Source of the DNA: Zygnema cylindricum
Taxonomy: Eukaryota > Streptophyta > Zygnematophyceae > Zygnematales > Zygnemataceae
Direction: 5' to 3'
Assembly (NCBI GenBank): GCA_037447655.1
Contig: JBBHKE010000743.1
Span: forward strand, 1-62,000
Length of the DNA stretch: 62,000 bases
This document shows, piece by piece, positions 22,165 to 31,514 of the stretch (the stretch's first letter is position 1; every line of letters begins with the position of its first letter). The notes under the pieces are model-generated. The model did no database searches, was not told the origin of the DNA, and worked only from the letters and a program-made list of their open reading frames with translations. The translations under genes were made by a program, and so were the position numbers.

Positions 22165-22617
22165 CTACGCGGGAGAGGAGGTTGGAGGGAGAGAGAGTGA
22201 GGAAGAGGAAGGTAAAGGGAGGGCGAGTGGGGGGGGGAAGGGGAACTTGGGGTAGAAGGAAGAGAGATGGAAAGGGAAGGTTGGAGAGAGTGACCGACTC
22301 TCTCCCTCCTTTCCCACCACCTTTTCTCCCCCTCCCCCATTCCGTCCTCCCACCTTCCCTCCTAACCATCCTACCTCCTTGCCTCCCTACCTGCCTCCCT
22401 CTCTCCCTCGCCCCGTCCCTTACCCCCTCCCTCTCTCCCTCCCTTCCCCGTTTCCTCCCTCCCTCCCCCTCTCCCTTCCTCCCCCCCTCCCCTTGCCTTT
22501 CTATCTATCTTTGCCTTACTTCCCTCTCTTTTTCCCCCTTCGCATTCTTCTCTTCCCCCCCACTCTCCCTCTCCGCTTTCCCTCCTTCCCTCCCTTGCTC
22601 CCTCCCTTCCAGCATTA
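22165..22617. repeat. Purine block followed by pyrimidine block
   Basis: About 22170-22292 is almost all A/G (GGGAGAGGAGGTTGGAGGG and similar). About 22308-22615 is almost all C/T (CTCCCTCC, CCTTCCCTCC). The two halves are imperfectly complementary to each other, so the region could form a large imperfect hairpin or triplex. Long proline/serine or glycine/arginine frames here result from composition. Confidence 0.9.
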
Positions 22618-22764
22618 AAATAAACCTGTGTAGGTGAATCAGAATTGTATCTGGAAAATCGATGCATCGGCGACATATCGGTTGATCAACAATCGTATCA
22701 GCACATCGGGCAAAGGACGCCGTCTGGTTTTATTCTCTCCTCTCTCCCTTGGCTCTTCCTCCTC

Positions 22765-22988
22765 CCACTCAAATGTTCACCGACTCTCTGGGTGCTTTCA
22801 ACCTCCTGCGGAATCCGATGTATCACGAGCGCACTAAACACATAAATGTCCAGTATCCGCGCTTCGAGGATGACCCTCTTTTCTTCTACTACCTCCCTCC
22901 TCGAAGCCAGATTGGTCGACTACATCACCAAGGCTCTCCACAAGCCTCAAATTTTGTTCACTCTTCTCTTTTATTTCTAAGAGCACGA
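22765..22988 (+). pseudogene. Copia pol remnant (RNase H C-terminus)
   Basis: LRNPMYHERTKHINV near 22811-22855 resembles the copia box NPxxHxRTKHI. After one frame change, LVDYITKALHKPQ near 22913-22955 resembles LADIFTKALP near the Pol C-terminus, at the expected distance. The rest of the element is not visible, so this is an isolated relic. Confidence 0.7.
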
Positions 22989-23055
22989 TTGTGGTGTTAG
23001 TTACCGCTTTGGATTCTAATTACGTGTAGTATAAGTACTCTGTCCATCATTATTA

Positions 23056-23220
23056 GAGTTGAACATTGTTTGGGCAGTAAAAGCTCTTTCAGACATTTTT
23101 CGGATTTTCATTCATGACGTCATAATCGAAAGGTAAGAACATTACTCCGTAAAAAAAATCCCAGAGTTCGGGTCTATCACAGAGTTATTCTCCTTTGACT
23201 TTCCGAAAAATGTTCAACTC
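23056..23220. mobile_element. Short inverted-repeat element, TA flanks
   Basis: GAGTTGAACATT at the left and AATGTTCAACTC at the right are perfect inverted repeats. TA lies at 23054-23055 and 23221-23222. A second inverted pair, ACATTTTTCGGA and TCCGAAAAATGT, lies just inside. At 165 bp and without a frame, it is a MITE-like element distinct from family M. Confidence 0.6.
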
Positions 23221-23224
23221 TAAC

Positions 23225-24500
23225 CACGATAGGTGGTGTAGTGCATGCTTTCATATTTCACACAAAGTCCCCATTGTGTTCTGTTTTCGTAGCTCTCTTA
23301 TAATATTTTAGTCATAGCTCTCTTAATTTTGCCCATTTAGCACGCTTTATTGGATTTTGAGTCCCCCAAAAGTGACGTCTTCACGAAAGCATTGATTTGG
23401 ACTTTTTGTAATATCACTTTGGAAACCGAGAGAGACTCTGTCCTTTCGTCTTGTCTGTTCTTTCTGTCTACTTCTACATTTGTTATTTGTCTTGTTATAG
23501 CTTCTCCTCCCGGCCTCGTATATATTGCAATACATTGGATAATTGATGAGTGATGTATATTATTGGCCAGCAATAGCTGATTCAGATTTACATCCTATTC
23601 TTTTGAATCTAGAGACCCATAACTCAGGCAGTAAATTTAAAAATGAATCTTCGCACACATATCACATGCAAATATCCAGGAAAGAGATATTTGTCTACCA
23701 TACTGTTGTTTTCAACAATGTAGCTTTTTCCTTTTTATTCCTCTCTCTATCAATCCTGGCCCAAGTAAAGATTAAAATGGCGGGTTGAATCAACCAATTC
23801 TGGCTGGAAGAATGTTAGAAGCCAAATTGAAAAACTAAAAAGCAACCTTGAGGTTAATAAAGAAATCAAAAGAGGTCAGAAATGATTATTCCCATACGAG
23901 CTCCTCTAACAGGAGTTAGTTTACAAGAATCCATTCTGGGCAGGAACAAATTAAATGGCCAGAATCGGACAATCCAATGGGGTCCCCAAAAAATGTGGAC
24001 AAAAACTGAAAAAACACTCGGCTGTTTACGTCATCATTATAAATACTCCCCAGCAATGATTCTGTTGCTGATTGCGGAATGATCACATTGAAGATGAAAT
24101 TATTTGGCTTGAAAAGACATTTACACAGAATCCTCACCAACAAGGAGCCAAATCAGGCTCACAAAACTAAATACACTTAAGAACCCTATGCTAAAAAGAG
24201 ACAGAAGCTAATGGAGCTTTGTATCTCTCTCAATCTCTCTCTCTAATTTACATTCGAAGGTCTCCAAAACAGCAAATTATTGATCCTAAAGGCCATGGCC
24301 ACAGCCGACTAAAAAAAAATTCTTTATGAAGAGTGACTAACTATTTGAATAAACTAAAAAGGTTTCTATGAAAGACCGAATTCCTGCACAGCTTACATGC
24401 AAAAATGAAGTTTTCATCGCCACACAATTAACTATTGTAGGTGTAGATTTGTCCCACCATTCTAGCACAACCTACCTTTCTCGGTTATTTTTTACCACTT
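23225..24500. other. No gene recognised; 3' flank of pyrophosphatase-like gene
   Basis: Only short frames. A short CT-rich microsatellite (CTCTCTCTC) lies near 24226-24246. No TE ends seen. Confidence 0.45.
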
Positions 24501-24503
24501 CAA

Positions 24504-26331
24504 TCAATAACGCAAACCTCTTCGAGGAAAAACAACCGCTGGAGTCCAATGTGCCGGAAGTGGTGTCCGGGAAACATGATATGGATTAAACGTTTCTCTA
24601 CTCATTGGTTCTGTGTTCGATCTAGTAAGTCGAGAATAAAGCTCCTCGTCATCGTCTTCTTCCGACCTCCCAGGAGTCTGACAAAATTGTTTCATCGTAT
24701 CAGAAACCTCAAAATGTTTTGTTTCCACTTGAGCGAATTTACTACTGTGAGGAATAATAGAAGCAGTCGAAGGTGGTGGCCTATTTTGCAATGACAGAAT
24801 TGCTGCATTTTCATATAGGGGAGGCTTTTGCTTTCCTGGCTGTTTCATTCGTCCAGATTCTTTGTTTTTACTTCCAAGAACGCGATTCCACAGAGTAAAT
24901 AATCCTCTAAGAGGAGGAGAAGAGGGCATAGGGATATTTTCGCCTTTTTCTGAAATTAGTTTCCCAGAAACTATAATTTTGTCATGTAGCGGCTGTACTT
25001 CTGTCCAGGAAGGATCCCAGAAAGTACTCGACAACGTAGCTGGACAAGATAAGGGAATGACAACTGGAGGATACTGATCTTTCGGAGGTAAGTACTTCAC
25101 CCAGGCTGTTCTTAGAATTTTTTTAGAAAGCGGAGAAGGTAATCTTAAAGCAAGACTTTGTCGAAAAGCCGGTTGTCGAGTACTATACTGCCTCCAGGCT
25201 TCATAACAAGCAGCGATCTTGGCTTGCGTGAGGGACAGCTGGCAGGGTCTGCTGACGTAGATTCCACTTTTTCTAACACCTGCTCGGGAAAAAATAAAAA
25301 AGAAAACGATTTTGGTCAGTTGCTGACCGTGGCTAAATCGCACAGCAGAAGAACAAAATAGTGAATAACCCCATCAAATTATGTAAGAGACCAAAGCTTG
25401 TAACAAATGAAAAGACAACTCAGGGAACCAAAGAGAGATGCATAAAACAGGAATGACAAAAGAAAAAAATAAAATGGTCTTTTTTTCCTCTCTCTCTCTC
25501 TCTCTCACCTTTTCGTCCAGCTGCTGAAGTTTTCACCCAATCCCGAATCTGATCCCAAATCCCGGGCAGATGCAAATGTACGTCTTTCGAGTCGTGAAAA
25601 AGTTCTGCCATCGGATCGTCCGCCGCAATCGCTATCACTTTCCAGCTGGCGACTTCTCCTCGATCTTCCACTCGGAAAGCTCCAAGTGGCTTCACTAAAT
25701 AGACCTCCCCCACTTGCCTCAACTTGCACAACCCAATATCAATAACCTCCAACATACTCGCCCCATCTCCTTCTTGTCCACATCTTGTCCAAGTTTGCGG
25801 TAAACATCCCATATTCCACGGAGCGTTATCGGGGTAGTGCGACGGTCGGGCACACCAACATTTGTCTGAACACTCTTTCGCTCCTCCCCTCTCCCTCTCT
25901 CCCGCAAAATCTGGATTTCCAAAGGAAAAAAGTCTACCGGACTTGGAAATTTTCCGTCCCTCCATGGACTGATCCTGCGCTGTCGGCAAAAGACGACGAT
26001 TGTACAATTCTTCGCCACCCGGCTGTGATAGATGACAAGCCGTCCGTACAACTCTTAGAGGATTAAAGGGCTCATCGGGAGAAGATTCCAAATGGACCCA
26101 ACTGCCAGCTGGCGTCTTGCAAACGAACGACAAGAGACCGCTATGGGCTTGAAGCGGAACGTCGTGCCACGGAGACACCTGTCGCTGCCATTTGTCGTCA
26201 AGGAAAAGGACACGGTAATCTAGTGATCCTTGGGTGCCGATTTCGACTGTCTGCACGGAGAATTCTACGGAGGAATCGGCGGAGAGACTCCGTATGTGTC
26301 TAGGCCTAGGAGCAAACCTAGAGGAGCCCAT
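24504..26331 (-). CDS. Inorganic-pyrophosphatase-like protein with degenerate active site and C-terminal extension
   Basis: Family I soluble pyrophosphatases hydrolyse PPi with Mg2+. Exon 1 is 26331-25509 and exon 2 is 25279-24504. The 229-bp intron is GT-AG in phase 1, and the joined frame is 532 residues. The fold is recognisable: VEIGTQGSLDYRV at about 29, SPWHDVPLQ about 53, WNMGCLPQTW about 172, EVYLVKPLGA about 209, WKVIAIAADDP about 230, LPGIWDQIRDWV about 255, continuing across the intron. Against yeast PPase, catalytic Glu48 is Lys72 and Lys56 is His80; Glu58 is kept (Glu82); Tyr93 is Met174; metal ligands Asp115, Asp117 and Asp120 read Gly, Ser, Glu (190, 192, 195); Asp152 is Ser229; Lys154 is kept. 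Activity is therefore unlikely. About 210 extra C-terminal residues are low complexity with an acidic SEEDDDEELY. The start is the first ATG before the domain; the frame stays open upstream, so an upstream exon is possible. The intact frame, clean intron and GC higher than the flanks argue against a pseudogene. Confidence 0.85.
25280..25508 (-). other. Intron of the pyrophosphatase-like gene
   Basis: Minus-strand donor AAAAG/GTGAGAG and acceptor CCCGAGCAG/GTGTTAG after a T-rich tract. A (CT)n run lies next to the donor (about 25489-25506). The split codon gives Gly and keeps the domain alignment. Confidence 0.85.
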
Positions 26332-27194
26332 GGATACGAAGCTAAGGGAGGAATCTTGGACTCCAAGGTCACACAATGGAGGAGATTTGAGTGACAATTG
26401 TCACAAATGAATTGGTAGATGAGCTTGTGAATCTTCAAAGTAAGAAATTTTAGAGTGAAAAGGAGACAAGTTGTCGGCTTGATAAGGGTGCCATGTGGGA
26501 ACTTTTATAAGTCATGTATTGTTTTGTGAGTAGAAATGGGGGTGTTATTTTGGGAGATCCTCGCGTCCATCGTTAAGTCACATGGCCGAACAGACAGGAC
26601 ACGGAGAATGTACGGATAATGTGAGAAATTGTGTGCGAAATGTACGGTTACTTGAGGGAGCTGCCAAATCCAACGTGTGATGCCTATCTGGCGGGAGGAG
26701 TTTCCATTGGAATCACGTTAAAAAGTTCCACATGGGTTGACTCGGAAGGCGTTTGGGCAAATTCCACATTCGGATCAACGGTGGAATCGCACAAATTTGG
26801 AATGAGATTTTGTCGGTTTGTGATACAATTTTTGTGCCGTTGGAATCTGGTACCAACCAGCAAGAACTACAAGATCAGAAAAGATTTGAAAGGAGTTCCT
26901 CAGGCGGATCTATTACTTCGTTGACCACTCAAAAGCTACCATGTCAGCAAGATAATTCCGAGATCTTTGTTATGTCGGCTTGCGAAGCTTTACCGTCGAT
27001 CCTACCAAGCGGTTCAAATCATCGAAACCAATCATACTATTTGCATTGCAAACGTGGAATCCAGACGGTCTTCCTTTGTCGTTACCAAACTGGAATCGAC
27101 CGTACACTCCTACGCCCAAATATTTTCTTTGGCGGTAAATCGTCTGATAACGGAGATTTCGAGGCCAAGGACCGACTTTCATAACCATCATTAA
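26332..27194. other. Upstream region of the pyrophosphatase-like gene, with unassigned open frames
   Basis: A plus-strand frame from the ATG at 26640 is open to a TGA at 26922 and then again to 27194. A second frame is open from about 26753 to 27184 but lacks an early ATG. Base composition is closer to the neighbouring exons than to intergenic DNA. I recognise no domain. It may be promoter/5' leader, or a decayed gene in divergent orientation. Confidence 0.3.
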
Positions 27195-29460
27195 CCATCA
27201 ATAATGCTTTTCGCTAATCGAGTCGACAGTTTGTCTTCTTGACCGACATTGGATGACACTACGAATCACGTCAATTCAACTCAATTTTGTCGTCACGTGC
27301 TTGTGTGAGCTGCGTCGGAAGCGCAGCTGGCGAATTTCTACGACAGCCTGTTTTGCTCGTTACGCATCAATTTCCGGCCGCTGTCGCAAGACGACAAGCA
27401 AAAGTATCTTGTCGTGTCACTCCTAGATTGACGACAAAAAGTTAGCACCCGTGCTCCTAACTTCGCTCCCTCCAAGCTTTCCACTGGCCTCCAGTCTGGG
27501 GACAAATGTGACGTCACGTGCTAATAATACGGCCAGGCAAGGTCTAGGGCGGCAGTAATATCATGCCACGCTGGCGCGGGAATGCGAATAGGACAGGAAC
27601 CGCTCATTGAAGATTTGGCGCCTTGTGCTACGTGAACTATTTTGGAGATTCTCCGTTGGCCGGATTAGTATTAGTATATTAGTTTCAGTATGTAAGACAA
27701 AGCGGGAAAAAAATAGAGTGGCGTGATGTCACGCGTCGTCGCAGTTAGGGTTTGGGCAGTTTTGGTACTTATTGTTTTTACCTTTCGTATTTTTGTTTTG
27801 GGTGTTACGGTTTCTAGGTTGAGTGTGGGAATTGCTCTTTGTCTTTTCTCTTTCTTGCTTTTTTCCGAAGATTTGCGAAGTATTTTTTTAGTCATTTTTT
27901 AGAACCCTCCTTTTTTTTTCTTTGATCTGACCTAACTTTAGTCTAATAGTTGTTGTTGTAAATAAAAAAAAAAAAAAAAAAAGTGAGCATCACCTAATTG
28001 TATGAAACCTGAGCTCCTTAATTACATTTTAAATTTGAAACATTGCCAATATCATTAAAACGGATAAAAACAAAAAAAAAAAAAAAACCTTCGAAGTTTA
28101 ATCTCTTGCTTGATTACAGAAAATAGAAAATGTCCGTTCAAGTCCACGACCTTCATTTTCGGACAGCCAATAGAATAAAAAATATATTGTGGTAACTTTG
28201 TCGTTTTCCTGCACAGTAAAACAGTGTTACATGCTTACAGTATTCAGTTTAGGGTTTCTTAAAAATCGTGAGAAAAACAAAATGAAGCTTATGGAAGTGC
28301 CCTGTTTTGCATGATTTGTGGTTATTTTGACTTTTCTTGATGTCATGATTGTAGCATTCAAAGAAAAAAAATTCCAGGAAAAAACAAAACAAAAAACTGA
28401 AAAATTCCAGAATTTGTCGTGCATTAAAATACTCTACCTGTCCTGGGTTAACTTTTCCGTACATACTAATCATTGCATGCCAGCCACATGTTCTGTGTCA
28501 GAATGTACATTGCCCAAATCTATGGTGCATCTTTTGTGTCAAGATTTGAAAAAAAAAATAAAAAATCTAAATAGTCTTTTTTTTTGTCCCATTCTCTTGT
28601 ATTTCACATTTAGCATATGGTACACATGTCTTGTGTCACATTTTTCTGTAATAACTGTTGAAGTCTCATGCGTTTTGCATCACAGTTAATGTCAAATGTT
28701 CTGCGTCGAGCTAAAATGTTGGTACTTTGGATTAGGCAACAACTTTTTGAGGATTATGTAGACTTTAAAGAAGGGCTTTCATGTTGCAAGGTAAAGATAC
28801 TGATGGCAAATGTTTGATTTTGTCAAAAATTAAGTACATCTTAAGTCTAGCCATGTTTTTACAGAAACTACATATAATAACACACATACGATATGCATAG
28901 CTATACATTCACAAATACTAAGATGCAATTACATACACCAATATCATCAACTTAGTGTAAGCATTACTGTAATAAAAAGGTGATCGCGGCACGTATGCTC
29001 CTAAATTTACATAGACCATGAAATCAATGGAAACATTTATGAAATCAAGAATTTGAGCAACAATTGATATGATTTTGAAGCTAAACATTGACATTGGTCG
29101 TGAATTAAATTGGAATAATTGGACACCTTCATCACAATAGAAATTTGTAATGAGCTCTAACTTTATAAATCATAAAATTAGAACATCATGGGTAAATCAC
29201 TGTTGACATTTGTTATCCTACTTTATAGTGCCTTTCCAACTTCTATTTTATCCTATTTTCTAATTTTTTCATTATACGAAACCAAACATTCAATCCCCAT
29301 TGATCGGCTCAAACACCAATGTCCAATATCCAAACTTCCAATTCATAAATTTTCCAACATTCAATGTCCAATATTTTCCTATTTCCCATTTCAACTGTTA
29401 GGGTACAATGGCGAATCTGCGTATCGGTCGTGTTCGAGTCTATTTTTGAAATGTTTGTTT
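27195..29460. other. No gene recognised
   Basis: Includes two poly-A runs (near 27963-27981 and 28073-28087) that may mark retroposed 3' ends, but I could not define the associated elements. Confidence 0.4.
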
Positions 29461-29928
29461 CGTATATTACACCGCCAATCGTTATTAGCGTTTAAAAATT
29501 ATTATTGTTAAAAATTAATTAGCATTATTAACGCTAATTTGGGATTTTCAAGATTTCGAAAAAAAAAGTTTACTCTAATTTATCCATAACGCTGATTTGG
29601 GTACAACAGATCTGCCATCAGGATCTTCATGGTATAATAGGTAAAAGTACAAATCTGACAAATCGTACACCGTCGCATCCTTTTGCTCTAATTTATTCAT
29701 AACTTTAATTTGCTTTTCTGCCTTATATTTAATACGCGATCAATATTTCTACACTAAAATAAGTACAATCTCATTCCGCCTTTTATTTTGAGCGCAGTTT
29801 TAAGTGCGATCGTGATTATTTTAGTCCATATTTCGTACTTTTTTACTCAACAAAGTAGCATTTTGTACGGCCTGACACGTCCGTACACTACACTATTCAA
29901 GATCATAAATTAAAATTATTAACGCTAA

Positions 29929-30630
29929 GGGTGAAGTTCCATTAGGAAATTCTGTAATTGTACGGCCAACATTACAGAATGCTACAATATGAACGAAATT
30001 CCATTGCGGATAGTCTGTAATCCACGTGGTAACGAAAGAGTGATGCCACGTAGCTATAAATTTGATATTTAAAATCGTCAATGATTTTTACACCGACCAA
30101 AATTCTTAATTTGTGTACAATGTACGTGCGTACCAGGTCATCGTTCAACGCGTTTTGTACTCTTTGTAGACGCCTTGTCAGATACCACCTCATTTTTTTA
30201 GGGTTCATGTTTTAACGCGTGACAAATGAGCGCTGCCAGAAATAGTGTGACGAATGGGCGAAAACAAAAATTGCGTTACAAAAGTGCGTTACGAGATTTC
30301 GTTTGTATTTTCTGCTGGATTTTTGAATGCGTATATCGTGTGCGAAATTTTTTTATTTTCGTTGGTTGCCATATTGACACGTATGCTCATTATCCAGCGT
30401 GTCGCGGCTCAATTTTTTCTGTAATTGGTGATGTACCTCGCGAGGTACATCACCAATTGAGAATTTCGAATTCCGTCGGTCACTATTAACTCCTAGACTT
30501 TTGGAGAATATTAGCAAGATTCTCTGTAATGTTGTTTTCCGCATAAAAACAAAATAAGACGTACGTCATAGTACGGAGAGGTCCGAATTTCTGTAAACAA
30601 CCTCACTTTTCGTCTAATGGAACTTCACCC
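29929..30630. mobile_element. C-family MITE (Harbinger/Tourist-like) C2
   Basis: The inverted ends GGGTGAAGTTCCATTAGGA and TCTAATGGAACTTCACCC are flanked by TAA at 29926-29928 and 30631-30633. It is collinear with C1 and carries a perfect 36-nt palindrome at 30423-30458 (left arm AATTGGTGATGTACCTCG). It has no coding capacity. Confidence 0.9.
30423..30458. repeat. 36-nt perfect palindrome within C2
   Basis: The arms are exact complements meeting at CCTCG/CGAGG with no loop. The homologous site in C1 has the same arms but a mismatched centre. Confidence 0.95.
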
Positions 30631-30699
30631 TAATTCACCAGAACCTTAATTAACGTAAAACTTAAATTAGAGTTATTAATTCTATTTCAGGTTTTGGGG

Positions 30700-30862
30700 T
30701 CAAAATTTGGGGGGAGGGGGGGGGGCTTTTTGAAAAAAAAAACCCGGAAAAAAAAATCCGGATATTTAGCTTCTCCGTACATGGTCTCGATATATCGATT
30801 ATCGGGTACCTAAAATTCGATATATATCGAATATTGGCAATAGGTCCTCGATACCCAACAAT
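30700..30862. mobile_element. S-family element S7 (right part)
   Basis: A poly-G core (about 30712-30731) is followed by CGATATATCGATTATCGGG, CGATATATATCG and the end box CTCGATACCCAACAAT. The left arm is not present. Confidence 0.6.
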
Positions 30863-31043
30863 GCCCACATGTTCAAAAATCCACAGTGTGAATGCAGGCT
30901 ATAGCGGCTAGACTATGGGAATGTGTATGCAGATCAGTGTTAGAGTGCGTCCTCATTTGCTAAGGGTTTTTTTTTGTCGCTTTGTTCAAGAGCTAGTGCC
31001 GTACCGATGAAATCTACAGCCGTACGAAGAAAGTGAAATAATT

Positions 31044-31514
31044 AGTGATGTGTATCGGCAAAAAAATTATCGCGATAACAGCGATACCGAAATAATTATC
31101 GGTTATCGAACGGTCAGCGGTCTCGATATATCGCTCCGAGACCAACAAATTCCTTATCGGCGATAAATGGAAAAAATATAGGTCGCCATATAAAAGTACT
31201 TTATAATATACTGCATTATATGTTCACTGTATATAGAGTGGCATGCCACGTGCAACAATCTGTTCCGTACTCTGTGCAACGGAATACCGGCGGCTCAGTA
31301 CGACGGAAATAAACCGTACAATTGTACTGTATAAACCGTACAATTATCGCCGATGGTTATCGGCACCGGTGTAATCGCGAAAGAAAAGCGATATTATCGG
31401 CTTCTTATAAGCGATAACACCGGTGTCGATATATCGTGCCAATGTATCGATTATCAGCAAGCTAAAAAAACGTACATATTGATTATCAGCAAAACCCTTC
31501 CAATACACAACACT
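31044..31514. mobile_element. S-family element S1
   Basis: Left AGTGATGTGTATCGGC and right CCAATACACAACACT are imperfect inverted ends. The body repeats TTATCGG, GCGATAAC, ACCGGTG and CGATATATCG. Collinear with S2 (50336-50757). Non-coding. Confidence 0.75.

Larger units (their letters stand above)
29470..30713. mobile_element. M-family element M4, right end lost, carrying C2
   Basis: The left end CACCGCCAATCGTTATTAGC follows TA (29468-29469). The interior shares ACTCTAATTxAxCCATAACGCT and GTACAAATCTGACAAATCGTAC-like text with M3 and M5. C2 is inserted at 29929. After C2, TTAAATTAGAGTTATTAATTC matches the M1 interior. The right terminus is missing where S7 begins. Confidence 0.65.

Noticed and set aside
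22107-22637. Long open frames (up to 176 codons) over the purine/pyrimidine block
   Set aside because: Skewed composition removes stop codons on both strands; the translations are Pro/Ser/Leu or Gly/Arg/Glu runs with no domain.
22645-22700. KIDASATYRL resembling a retroviral-type protease DSGA box before the copia remnant
   Set aside because: The match is too short, the order relative to the RNase H tail leaves no room for integrase and RT, and the key Ser-Gly is absent.
23350-23420. DVFTKALIWTF resembling the copia LADIFTKAL box
   Set aside because: No other Pol motif lies upstream at the expected distance; likely coincidence.
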